A DNA stretch of 64,000 nucleotides from Neisseria brasiliensis (GTDB taxonomy: Bacteria; Pseudomonadota; Gammaproteobacteria; Burkholderiales; Neisseriaceae). Made by a program: the position numbers and the translations under genes. The notes under the pieces were generated by a model. It made no database searches and was not told the DNA's origin. It worked only from the letters and a program-made list of their open reading frames with translations. The stretch lies in assembly GCF_009671065.1 (NCBI RefSeq), contig NZ_CP046027.1, positions 2,480,001 to 2,544,000 on the forward strand, in the 5' to 3' direction. Below, piece after piece: positions 34,396 through 42,037 of the stretch. Position 1 is the stretch's first letter. Every line of letters begins with the position of its first letter.

Positions 34396-35103
34396 CTATG
34401 ATTTGCCACCAATAACGAAAACAGGACGCAAAAAGCCTGTCGTACCGCCATAAGCCGGGCATGTTTTCTTTCCCGCAGATGGGGTACATCCAATTGAACC
34501 ATCAGCCTTGATTTGAACGGTTGCAAATGTCGGCGAAAATCTGGCTTTCAGAATCTCCATGACAGCCGGCGCAATTAAAACAACAGCGCCTTGGTCCGTA
34601 ATAAATTTTGCTGCCGACATTGATTCTTCGATTGAATCATTTTTCAGGCCTCGCACCATAACGATGGCTTTTTTCTCAAATGCCTGATGGCCGATATCCT
34701 CCAGATCAGACGTTTTCTTCATGTCGAGAGATGCAAGAATATACATATCTTCAGCCGAACCATCAGGACGGATGGTTCCGGCACGGTTTTGTTGGCGGTA
34801 TGCCTTAAAATCCTCTATAGTGAAGGCTTTAAAAGCAGACACTTCCGGAAGAATCTGTACTGCCTGGCCATCTTTGGCCAATCGGATGTAATCAGCCAAT
34901 TTAGGGTATTGGTTTGGATCCAATTCACGAAAATCAGTATCACGAATTTTCCAAGATTGACCAACCGAAGCATATTTACCATAGGCGAGAGCATTACCGA
35001 CCGTGGAACCAATGACATTGGCCGCAATGGAGAGGCCTGTTTCGGCACAGCCGGACAGTGTTAATGTAGCAGCCAAAAGGCAAGTATAGATTTTTGTTTT
35101 CAT
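34396..35103 (-). CDS. Putative lipoprotein
   Basis: A 235-aa protein with a lipoprotein signal peptide: MKTKIYTCLLAATLTLSGC, lipobox LSGC with Cys19 as lipidation site. The remainder is soluble with two further cysteines near the C terminus (IGCTPSAGKKTCPAYG). The middle (KKAIVMVRGLKNDSIEESMSAAKFITDQGAVVLIAP) looks like an alpha/beta fold. No family was recognised. Envelope location suits a conjugative island. Confidence 0.7.
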   Translation of the reverse strand: MKTKIYTCLLAATLTLSGCAETGLSIAANVIGSTVGNALAYGKYASVGQSWKIRDTDFRELDPNQYPKLADYIRLAKDGQAVQILPEVSAFKAFTIEDFKAYRQQNRAGTIRPDGSAEDMYILASLDMKKTSDLEDIGHQAFEKKAIVMVRGLKNDSIEESMSAAKFITDQGAVVLIAPAVMEILKARFSPTFATVQIKADGSIGCTPSAGKKTCPAYGGTTGFLRPVFVIGGKS

Positions 35104-35137
35104 GATTTAGCTTCACCTTTGATAGTTTTTGTTTCTA

Positions 35138-35437
35138 TTATTCGTAGTGGTAACGACAGGATACCACATAAATATGACCATCCTCAGGCAGATAAACCAA
35201 CCGGTGTTCCCTGTCTATACGGCGCGACCAGTACCCGGTCAAATTTCCCTTTAAAGGTTCGGGTTTCCCTTTGCCTTTAAAAGGGTTTCGTCTGCATTCA
35301 TCCAGAAGATCGATAATAGTTTCGTATTTATCCTGATTTTGCTTATACCAGTATTGCAAATCACCCCAAGACTTGTCTGTCCAGCATAGCAGCCTTTGCT
35401 TGGCTTCTGTTTTATTCTGCTGCTTCTGTTTGGACAT
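35138..35437 (-). CDS. yoeB: YoeB-type toxin
   Basis: A 99-aa ribosome-dependent mRNA interferase. It matches YoeB closely: KSWGDLQYWYKQNQD, NPFKGKGKPEPLKGNLTGYWSRRIDREHRLVY and the C-terminal SCRYHYE with the catalytic His-Tyr end. The start MSKQKQQNK lies 26 nt inside the antitoxin gene, the usual overlap of this pair. Confidence 0.95.
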   Translation of the reverse strand: MSKQKQQNKTEAKQRLLCWTDKSWGDLQYWYKQNQDKYETIIDLLDECRRNPFKGKGKPEPLKGNLTGYWSRRIDREHRLVYLPEDGHIYVVSCRYHYE

Positions 35438-35690
35438 TAGGTAAATCCCGTACAAATGTTTTGCCTGCTTTGACGGCTTCAATGGACTCATATAAGTGTG
35501 CTGCGTTTGCAGGAGACTTAAGCAAATATAAGGTTTCTTCCATGCTGTTATAGTCATCTAACGACATCATAACAACATGTTCTCCTTGTCGCCGCGTAAT
35601 AATAGCAGGACTGTGGTTATGACATACGTCGTCCATGACTTGCTTTAATGATCCCCTTGCCTCAGAGTAACTCAATACAGTAGCTGACAT
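35412..35690 (-). CDS. yefM: YefM-type antitoxin
   Basis: A 92-aa Phd/YefM antitoxin beginning MSATVLSYSEARGSLKQVMD, with the conserved VMMSLDDYNSMEETLYLL block. It neutralises YoeB and binds the promoter of the pair. AAGGAA lies upstream of ATG. Confidence 0.95.
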   Translation of the reverse strand: MSATVLSYSEARGSLKQVMDDVCHNHSPAIITRRQGEHVVMMSLDDYNSMEETLYLLKSPANAAHLYESIEAVKAGKTFVRDLPNVQTEAAE

Positions 35691-35799
35691 ATCAATTCCT
35701 TCCTATTTCGATAGGACTTCATTGTACAGGATTTTGTACTAAACAGAAATAAGAAAGAGAAGTTAATTTTAAATTCAAAGGGTAAAATTTCGATTTCTG

Positions 35800-36747
35800 C
35801 TATTTGAACCACCATCTCCAAAACGGCTGTTTACTACTTTGTTTCTCCTCAGTCTGTTTTTCAGACGGCCTGATTTCTTGAATGCTGCGCAATCGGTCGA
35901 GGTATTCGGCATTTTCCCTGTTTAAACGGGTGTTATCCGCCAACAAAATGTTGATTTGTTCGGCTGCGTGGTGATGCTGGGCTTCAAGTTCCCTAATCTG
36001 CGCCTCGGCAGCATGAAGCTGACCATATAAATCTTGCCCATTCCGGAAGGCCATTGATTCAGGGTAGTTGAACAACACACCCACAATCTGCTTTTTAAAC
36101 GCATTCGCAATTTTACGGCAATGGTTGCTTATCCGTTCTTCAGTCTCCTCAACATCCAAGTCGACCAGCTCTTCCTCATCGATATAGAAGAAGCTTCCCG
36201 GCCTGATAGCAATTTGAAACACCGGGATTCCGGCAGCTTCTAAGTCGCGGCACTTCGCATGGTTGGCAGCCAGTCCGCTGGTATGAAAAAACTCAAACGC
36301 TATTCGGCCGCCCCAGCGGCATTCTTCAGAGAGCAGCCATTCGCCCGCTTCAGGTTGGATGAAACGGCAAAAGGTGTCGATGATATATTTTCGCCCATTG
36401 GCCGTTATTTCGTGTTCGCACACACCGGAAACCAAAGTCAACGGGATAGGGCGCTGTTGTTCGGTTTTATAAGTGGCTTTAAGTAATGTGGGCAATCCCT
36501 CGTTGGCCAGCTGCGTCAATACCGTTTTACAGAGTGTATGTGTTAATGATTCCGGCGCGGTATGACCATTCGGATGCCGGTTACCTTTATAAGCAAAAAA
36601 ATGCCTGCTGCCGCGCCGGTTGACATACATTTCCAAGCGATGCCCCGGACTGTGGCGGCTGTACACAGTGGTCAAATTGAGAGATTTGGCGGCCAGTGGG
36701 GTAATGGTTTCAAAGCCGTCGGAGGAAGCGTAGGCGAGTAATTTCAT
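35800..36747 (-). CDS. Uncharacterised protein, possible CoiA-like nuclease domain, coiled-coil tail
   Basis: A 315-aa protein. The middle (GRIAFEFFHTSGLAANHAKCRDLEAAGIPVFQIAI) resembles nuclease-fold proteins of the CoiA/restriction-endonuclease-like type; this is tentative. A cysteine pair (SGVCEHEI, DTFCRF) lies before it. Residues about 235-300 are a predicted coiled coil (AEAQIRELEAQHHHAAEQINILLADNTRL), and the C terminus ends PFWRWWFK. The start is uncertain: MKLLAYASS is chosen here, but an upstream ATG (MLTTPPSQPAMK) places an 8-base C tract in the coding sequence. Confidence 0.5.
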   Translation of the reverse strand: MKLLAYASSDGFETITPLAAKSLNLTTVYSRHSPGHRLEMYVNRRGSRHFFAYKGNRHPNGHTAPESLTHTLCKTVLTQLANEGLPTLLKATYKTEQQRPIPLTLVSGVCEHEITANGRKYIIDTFCRFIQPEAGEWLLSEECRWGGRIAFEFFHTSGLAANHAKCRDLEAAGIPVFQIAIRPGSFFYIDEEELVDLDVEETEERISNHCRKIANAFKKQIVGVLFNYPESMAFRNGQDLYGQLHAAEAQIRELEAQHHHAAEQINILLADNTRLNRENAEYLDRLRSIQEIRPSEKQTEEKQSSKQPFWRWWFK

Positions 36748-36759
36748 GGCCGGCTGAGA

Positions 36760-36767
36760 GGGGGGGG
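36760..36767. repeat. Homopolymeric G8/C8 tract
   Basis: Eight G on the plus strand, C8 in the gene's sense. It lies between two possible start codons of the minus-strand gene. Tracts of this length are slippage-prone in Neisseria. Confidence 0.8.
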
Positions 36768-36850
36768 TGGTTAGCATTATTATAATCAGATCGAGCTGGA
36801 TAAAATACCCAAACAAATTCAATTTGATAACTGTCGCCCATTGGTTGACG

Positions 36851-36900
36851 AATCCCCGATAACTGCACCTGCTTGGAGGTAGTTGCAGTTATCGGGGATT
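36851..36900. repeat. 17-bp perfect inverted repeat
   Basis: AATCCCCGATAACTGCA (36851-36867) pairs with 36884-36900; an inner ACCT/AGGT pairing extends it. It lies 12 nt past the GNAT gene stop. There is no U tract, so if it terminates transcription it is not a classic intrinsic terminator. Confidence 0.75.
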
Positions 36901-36911
36901 ACCGGTTCAGG

Positions 36912-37391
36912 CTAAATTTGAGTAACCAGTTTTCTCACTACCGACATGGGGACAAACAATTTGCTCCCTTCCAAATCTCCCAAAGGATTGAAAAAATTGA
37001 AGCTATCGTAAAATTTACGGGCATCTTCATCTAAGACATCAAGAATCACTGCATAAGTCGGTAAACCGTTATCAGATGTATCTAATGCCTTTTTTAGAGC
37101 TGCCAGCAGTAGCTTTCTGCCAATTCCTTTACCTTGGTGTAAGCTGGAAACAGCTAGGCGAGCCAGTAAGGTAACGGGAGTTGGGTATTGAGGGAGTTCC
37201 AGAGATTTTAACTCTGAGGAGTTAATGGATTGCACTGATAATGTGAAATACCCGGCAATTTCTGATTTTTCCGTAGTGTGTAGCTTTGGAAAAGCTTCTA
37301 ATTGATCCGGTTCTTTCTCTAAGGCTACCCATGTCCGGCTGATTCCCAATTTGGCATTTCGTTCCGCATATTGTCGTATGTAGGCATCCAT
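36912..37391 (-). CDS. GNAT acetyltransferase toxin (TacT-like)
   Basis: A 159-aa GCN5-type N-acetyltransferase with the acetyl-CoA loop in LARLAVSSLHQGKGIGRKLLLAALKKAL (Q/RxxGxG/A form QGKGIG). The partner DUF1778 antitoxin lies 62 nt upstream. TacT-type toxins acetylate aminoacyl-tRNA and stop translation. This protein is divergent from the second copy at 41 kb, so the two pairs are not a recent duplication. Confidence 0.85.
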   Translation of the reverse strand: MDAYIRQYAERNAKLGISRTWVALEKEPDQLEAFPKLHTTEKSEIAGYFTLSVQSINSSELKSLELPQYPTPVTLLARLAVSSLHQGKGIGRKLLLAALKKALDTSDNGLPTYAVILDVLDEDARKFYDSFNFFNPLGDLEGSKLFVPMSVVRKLVTQI

Positions 37392-37453
37392 AATCGGTTT
37401 TCCACAGCTGAATTTTCAAACATGATGTCTACTTTTATCTAGTTGTTCAAAAA

Positions 37454-37753
37454 TTAACGCCATTTGGTGTCTTCTTGATCCATTGCGCGTCCAACAGCAA
37501 TCAGCTTGTCAGATAACGGCCAATCATCGGTTGCTTCAATATTGCAGGCCCTAATAAATTCTTCGTATTGTAGGTTTGTCAAAACAATCTTTTGCTGTTC
37601 CTCAAGAATCTGGGGAGCATCTTTGCGGATGAGGTTGTAAATATAGCTACTGAGGCTTTGTCCGCTGGCGGCTGCAGCACGCTCAGCAAGAAGCTTGGTC
37701 TCTTTGTCAATTTTCATGTCAAGACGGCTCATTTCCAATGATAAATTCGCCAT
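37454..37753 (-). CDS. DUF1778 antitoxin (TacA-like)
   Basis: A 99-aa ribbon-helix-helix protein: RLDMKIDKETKLLAERAAAASGQSLSSYIYNLI is the DUF1778 DNA-binding part, and the C-terminal QYEEFIRACNIEATDDWPLSDKLIAVG binds the toxin. It should counter and co-repress the GNAT toxin downstream. Confidence 0.88.
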   Translation of the reverse strand: MANLSLEMSRLDMKIDKETKLLAERAAAASGQSLSSYIYNLIRKDAPQILEEQQKIVLTNLQYEEFIRACNIEATDDWPLSDKLIAVGRAMDQEDTKWR

Positions 37754-37778
37754 AATTGTTTACCTCTTGTTTTGAATA

Positions 37779-37808
37779 TTTGAGTCTCCTGTATTTGAGT
37801 CTCCTGTA
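37779..37808. repeat. Two 15-bp tandem repeats
   Basis: TTTGAGTCTCCTGTA occurs twice in tandem, 26 nt upstream of the antitoxin start. It could be an operator for the ribbon-helix-helix repressor. Confidence 0.7.
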
Positions 37809-37811
37809 TTC

Positions 37812-37862
37812 TAGCATAAATCTTCAGGTACGGAAGTTTTCCGTACCTGAAGATTTATGCTA
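37812..37862. repeat. 24-bp perfect inverted repeat
   Basis: The arms at 37812-37835 and 37839-37862 are perfectly complementary with a GTT loop. It lies 37 nt past the tcmP stop and upstream of the tacA-like gene. It is likely a transcript-ending or insulating hairpin, but it has no U tract. Confidence 0.85.
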
Positions 37863-37899
37863 CATTGCACCATGAACTGATGCTTGATTATTTGTTGAT

Positions 37900-39168
37900 T
37901 TATAATAACTTTCCTTGAGGATTGGGTAAAATGAAGTCATCTTTTTTGATTCTGCCGCTTCTCTTTATGGATTTATTTTTACCTATAATGATGATTTCTT
38001 TTTCTTTTCTCAGCTCATCTAGTGCTTCCCCATAAATATTCAATGTGGCAGGTGACTGATTACAAGTATTTGAAAAGAAATCTTCTAGTTTCATACCGTT
38101 ATTATTAGCATAAATCAATCTGGGCATTTCTTCCATGAGTTGTTGGATGCTGGACCTCTTTGCAATATCGTCAAACTCAAAACCTAAGGCTGTTTGTCCT
38201 GAGAAATGATGGTCGTTTCCAGGGGTATAGCCTACTAAATTAAACATATTCATACCCGCATCACCATAATGGATGAAATTATTTTGATGTTTCCAGTGAA
38301 CTTCAGTCATAACATCACGAGCTCTATAGTGGCTTGACATATGAATTAGCCAGTAGTCACCGTGTCCTCCTGTATTGCGGATAAAAAAGGTTGTGTAGAA
38401 TTTTGCACCACATGCCTTAACCAGATTTTCATGTAAAACACTTTGAATAAAAAAACGCCAATCTTTCTTGTGCTTTTTGAGTTCATTTAACCCGATGCTT
38501 TTAAAGGCATCTGGCACGATGATGCCAATTTTTTTCAGTAGGCGATCGGTAGTGTCTGAATCGCTGGCAAAATTAATTAAAGAGTCTATATTGAATGTCA
38601 GAATAACTTCCGCTTTGGGTAATTTATGGAAAATATTTCGAATTAAACCTGTCGGAACATCAGAATAACCATATTGATCTAAGATAAAAATTGAACGGCC
38701 ATTTCTTGGACTTTTTTTATTTACAAAATTAACAATATCGTTGACACGATTATGGAAATTTTCATTTTCAACATGGATTTTACTGTTAGGAGTTATGTCG
38801 TAACCCTGAAATTGTAAAGTTCTCAATAGGTGATTGTAAGTGTCTTTATTTTCCTCAATAAAGAAATAATCAATATCTAAGACTAGCTTATTGGTGCGAT
38901 TCTGATTCAGGGTGAATTCCGCCTCTCTGACTGATTCAAGACATACTAATGGTGAGCCGTGTATGACTTCCTTAGTATCCTTATGGTGGTAAAGTCCGCC
39001 TCCTGCAAAACCGTCAACAATAGTCAGCTTTAGTTCCTTTCTTCTCCGGCTGCTAGTCAGCGTTTTAAAATATTCAAGTAGATAAGCCCTTAAAACATTT
39101 AATTTTGCAACACTGTGCTGTTGTATTTCTGCCGGACCATGACTCCAGCTATATGGACGGTAAGACAT
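37900..39168 (-). CDS. tcmP: Three-Cys-motif partner protein TcmP
   Basis: A 422-aa protein of the TcmP family, always found with a three-Cys-motif (Gp37/Gp68, DUF5131) protein. It begins MSYRPYSWSHGPAEIQQHSVAKL. LTIVDGFAGGGLY resembles motif I of SAM-dependent methyltransferases, followed by LDIDYFFIEEN (motif II-like acidic residue) and FILDQYGYSDVP. The C-terminal part may be a winged helix. Function is unknown. The partner lies 44 nt upstream in the same operon. Confidence 0.85.
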   Translation of the reverse strand: MSYRPYSWSHGPAEIQQHSVAKLNVLRAYLLEYFKTLTSSRRRKELKLTIVDGFAGGGLYHHKDTKEVIHGSPLVCLESVREAEFTLNQNRTNKLVLDIDYFFIEENKDTYNHLLRTLQFQGYDITPNSKIHVENENFHNRVNDIVNFVNKKSPRNGRSIFILDQYGYSDVPTGLIRNIFHKLPKAEVILTFNIDSLINFASDSDTTDRLLKKIGIIVPDAFKSIGLNELKKHKKDWRFFIQSVLHENLVKACGAKFYTTFFIRNTGGHGDYWLIHMSSHYRARDVMTEVHWKHQNNFIHYGDAGMNMFNLVGYTPGNDHHFSGQTALGFEFDDIAKRSSIQQLMEEMPRLIYANNNGMKLEDFFSNTCNQSPATLNIYGEALDELRKEKEIIIIGKNKSIKRSGRIKKDDFILPNPQGKLL

Positions 39169-39212
39169 TGGGTGTTCCTTTGTATTTTTATGTTTATATC
39201 AAAATCAGATTG

Positions 39213-39944
39213 TTATATTGGCATTTCATCCCAAGTGCGCCCATTCAATTCTCGGCCATTTGCTTTTTTAGCTCGTTTTTTTCCGTCGGCTCCCCAGCCG
39301 CCCCATTGTTTAAAAAAGAAAGCAACTCCTGAATTTGAGCATTGTAGGCGCACATTTTCAACCCAATCTATACTCATTGGTCTGGCTTTGCTGCCAGATT
39401 CGCCGCCAACAATAACCCAGTGGATATGGGTCAAATCAATTTCTCCAAGGTCTTCAAGTAAAGGTTCAACAGAGAGGAAGCGGATGCTGGCATTTATCCG
39501 GCGCAAATTATCTATTCTTGGTACGCCGTATTTTTTATCCTCCACAGTCACCCCCAACCAAGCATTTTTAGGCACTTGACGGTTTTTAAAGAACGCTTCC
39601 ATTCTTTCTGCACGCTTGGTCAGAATTTGAAAAGTATGCCAATCTGCTTTCTCTACTACGGAAATAACGTCTTCTATAAATTCAAAGGGTATGTCTTCAT
39701 GAAAAAGATCCGACATGGAGTTGACAAAATAAGTGGTCGGTATTTTTCGCTTTAATGGTTCTGTGAGACGCTCAGGGAGGATTTTAAGTTTAAAACCATC
39801 CTCATAACCGGGGGTTTTCATCGCTTTTAGACGACAGGCCATGGTTTCTGCGTAGCAGTTTTTACATCCCGGGGAAACTTTTGTGCAACCGACCGCAGGA
39901 TTCCAAGTCCGTTCAGTCCATTCGATTTTACTGGTATTCGCCAT
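39213..39944 (-). CDS. Three-Cys-motif Gp37/Gp68 family protein (DUF5131)
   Basis: A 243-aa protein starting MANTSKIEWTERTWNPAVGC. The cysteine cluster C-x6-C-x2-C (VGCTKVSPGCKNCYAE) resembles an iron-sulfur site of radical-SAM type, with wider first spacing. Other blocks are YFVNSMSDLFHEDIP, WLGVTVED, IRFLSVEPLLEDLG and WVIVGGESG, which look like barrel strands. The C terminus carries FFFKQWGGWG. It forms a two-gene unit with TcmP. Substrate unknown. Confidence 0.88.
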   Translation of the reverse strand: MANTSKIEWTERTWNPAVGCTKVSPGCKNCYAETMACRLKAMKTPGYEDGFKLKILPERLTEPLKRKIPTTYFVNSMSDLFHEDIPFEFIEDVISVVEKADWHTFQILTKRAERMEAFFKNRQVPKNAWLGVTVEDKKYGVPRIDNLRRINASIRFLSVEPLLEDLGEIDLTHIHWVIVGGESGSKARPMSIDWVENVRLQCSNSGVAFFFKQWGGWGADGKKRAKKANGRELNGRTWDEMPI

Positions 39945-40057
39945 GATTAAATATCCCGATTTACTACGGTATTACAAATTTAAACAATTGTAACACTGTA
40001 CAAACAACAAAAGAAATATATGTTTATACTGGATAATTTCTTTTTTCTATTTTAAAA

Positions 40058-40075
40058 TTATATCGTACGATATAA
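40058..40075. promoter_or_regulatory. 18-bp palindromic operator candidate
   Basis: TTATATCGTACGATATAA is a perfect palindrome 15 nt before the sprT-like start codon. The same sequence occurs upstream of the serine recombinase gene at 41904-41923. Confidence 0.6.
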
Positions 40076-40090
40076 AAACAGGCAATTAGA

Positions 40091-40975
40091 ATGACCGCCA
40101 AGCCAACCATTCAGATGTATAACTTCATCCAGGATGCCTATGATTTTTTCAACAGCCGCTTATTCGCCGGCCAACTGCCGTCATGCCTGTTAACATTGCA
40201 ACGGGACAGCAATGTTATGGGTTACTTTTCCGGTGACAGGTGGCAGAAGGGAAAAGGTGAGGGCACTGTCCACGAGATTGCACTGAACCCTCAATACTTC
40301 ATCACTCATCGGCCGCTGGAACTGATGCAGACGCTGGTGCATGAGATGGTACACCTGTGGCAGCACGAGTTTGGAAAGCCCAGTCACCGCACCTACCATA
40401 ATAAGGAATGGGCGGACAAGATGGAATCTATTGGCCTGATGCCGAGTAGTACAGGCAAACCTGGCGGTAAGCGGACCGGGCAGAAAATGAGTGATTACCC
40501 AATTAAAAACGGTGCATTCTATTTTCAATGCGTTGCCTTTTCCAAGATGGGCTACCAGCTACCGTTTTACGACAGGCATGCGAAAACGGAATCCGCCCAG
40601 GTCCGGCATAATGAGTTGGAAAATCTGGCCTCTGTATTGGAGCAGGTCTTTGAGGAGATTTCAGCAGAAACTACGGCCATGGATGACAGCCAAGTTGATA
40701 CACGATTGATTGAGCCATATACCGAGGAAGATCAACGCGCAGAGATTTCTCTCATGCAGCCGTTCTCGGAACAGTTCGATATTGATGTAGCCGTCTTAAG
40801 CGAGGCTCAGGAAAAAGAAGCAGCTTCCAAACGGAAAACAGTTTACTGTTGTCAGTCATGCGGCGATAAAGCATGGGGGAAACCATCACTTGATTTATGG
40901 TGTGGAAAATGCAAGGTGCCATTTGTCAAATTATCAGATGGTTATGATACTCAAACAGAAGATGGGCTATGTTGA
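40091..40975 (+). CDS. SprT-like zinc metalloprotease
   Basis: A 294-aa SprT-like protein. The zinc motif is LVHEMVHLWQHEFG (HExxH) with a following conserved HNKEWADKMESIGL. The C terminus has a zinc ribbon, VYCCQSCGDKAWGK and LWCGKCKVPF. Related eukaryotic Spartan proteins digest DNA-protein crosslinks; island-borne bacterial ones are uncharacterised. The palindrome directly upstream suggests repressor control. Confidence 0.85.
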   Translation: MTAKPTIQMYNFIQDAYDFFNSRLFAGQLPSCLLTLQRDSNVMGYFSGDRWQKGKGEGTVHEIALNPQYFITHRPLELMQTLVHEMVHLWQHEFGKPSHRTYHNKEWADKMESIGLMPSSTGKPGGKRTGQKMSDYPIKNGAFYFQCVAFSKMGYQLPFYDRHAKTESAQVRHNELENLASVLEQVFEEISAETTAMDDSQVDTRLIEPYTEEDQRAEISLMQPFSEQFDIDVAVLSEAQEKEAASKRKTVYCCQSCGDKAWGKPSLDLWCGKCKVPFVKLSDGYDTQTEDGLC

Positions 40976-41014
40976 AAGGCAGCAACTGAGGAGTTGGTGA
41001 GGAGAATGGGGAAA

Positions 41015-41040
41015 AAGCGGATGAGAAACATCATCCGCTT
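41015..41040. terminator. Bidirectional terminator
   Basis: A 10-bp stem AAGCGGATGA/TCATCCGCTT with a 6-nt loop between convergent genes. Confidence 0.75.
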
Positions 41041-41057
41041 CGAGTTTGTCAGCACTA

Positions 41058-41534
41058 CTATAATTTGTGCATCAGGGTATAAGGCGAGATAGGGGAGGCG
41101 GTGAAGCCGTTTTTTAAGTAGAACTGTCTGGCTTCTTCACTGATTGCATGTACCAGCAATCCCCTAGCCCCTAAATGCTGACTAATTTTGTAAGCCCTCA
41201 GAAACGCATCCCGCAACAGACTTTTACCCAATTCTTTTCCTTGAGCTCGAACATCAACTGCCAATCTGCCTAAAACAATCACCGGAATTGGTGAAGGCAT
41301 ATTTCTTCGGAATGAACCGATTGCCTCTTCGTGGGTTAGAGATCCAGCAGCCAGACAATAATAGCCCACGACACTACCCGCCTGGTTACACACTACAAAT
41401 GTGCGGCTGGCATTACTGTTCTGATTTTTCAGCGCGCTTTTTACCAACCATTCATTCAAAGATGCAACGCCGCAATTGAAGCCGTCTAGGCAGTGCGTAT
41501 CATTTAAAAGTTCGGGGGCTGTCAGCCTATCCAT
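41058..41534 (-). CDS. GNAT acetyltransferase toxin (TacT-like), second copy
   Basis: A 158-aa GNAT toxin closer to classical TacT: FNCGVASLNEWLVKSALKNQ, SRTFVVCNQAGSVVGYYCLAAGSL and IPVIVLGRLAVDVRAQGKELGKSLLRDAFLRA. The acetyl-CoA loop AQGKELG departs from the usual QGxGxG/A because Glu replaces the second Gly, which may matter for activity. The DUF1778 antitoxin ends 3 nt before it. Confidence 0.9.
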   Translation of the reverse strand: MDRLTAPELLNDTHCLDGFNCGVASLNEWLVKSALKNQNSNASRTFVVCNQAGSVVGYYCLAAGSLTHEEAIGSFRRNMPSPIPVIVLGRLAVDVRAQGKELGKSLLRDAFLRAYKISQHLGARGLLVHAISEEARQFYLKNGFTASPISPYTLMHKL

Positions 41535-41537
41535 TAC

Positions 41538-41804
41538 TTAGCGCTCCCAAACCGGTGTCATAGACATAAGCTTTTCAAAGCCATCATTCGGTTCGGTTGG
41601 CTGCTCGAGTAAATGAATAAACTGTTGGTATTCATCGGAGGTCAGGGAGAAAACGGTTTTATCCATTAAGGTATTTTCTGCTGCTGAGCAGGAAGCTTCC
41701 AATATAAACTCGGAACGCGTTTTTCCCAAAAGCGCAGCTGCTTGGTCGATCAAGTTTTTCTGTGCCTCTAAGGCTCTCAGATTGATAGGGGCAGTTTTTA
41801 ACAT
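41538..41804 (-). CDS. DUF1778 antitoxin (TacA-like), second copy
   Basis: An 88-aa ribbon-helix-helix antitoxin: INLRALEAQKNLIDQAAALLGKTRSEFILEASCSAAENTLMD, then the toxin-binding segment DEYQQFIHLLEQPTEPNDGFEKLMS. It is directly coupled to the GNAT gene. Confidence 0.92.
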   Translation of the reverse strand: MLKTAPINLRALEAQKNLIDQAAALLGKTRSEFILEASCSAAENTLMDKTVFSLTSDEYQQFIHLLEQPTEPNDGFEKLMSMTPVWER

Positions 41805-41903
41805 CAGAGAATCCTTGTATTACATTTTATATACAATGTAACACAATGGGGATTTATTGGTCAAATTGAATCAGGAAACCATAACTGAAGGAACTGATTC
41901 TAT

Positions 41904-41923
41904 TTTATATCGTACGATATAAA
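41904..41923. promoter_or_regulatory. 20-bp palindromic operator candidate
   Basis: TTTATATCGTACGATATAAA is a perfect palindrome containing the whole 18-bp palindrome at 40058. It lies 114 nt before the recombinase start and 100 nt from the divergent tacA-like gene. Confidence 0.6.
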
Positions 41924-42037
41924 TTTGTTTTGCTACTGTATTTTGACCATGGGTTATTTACAGGGATGATTTCGTCCATGTAAAATATAAAAACAGAAAC
42001 TCAAAATCCACTGGCTTAAATGTAGGATTTAAAATAC

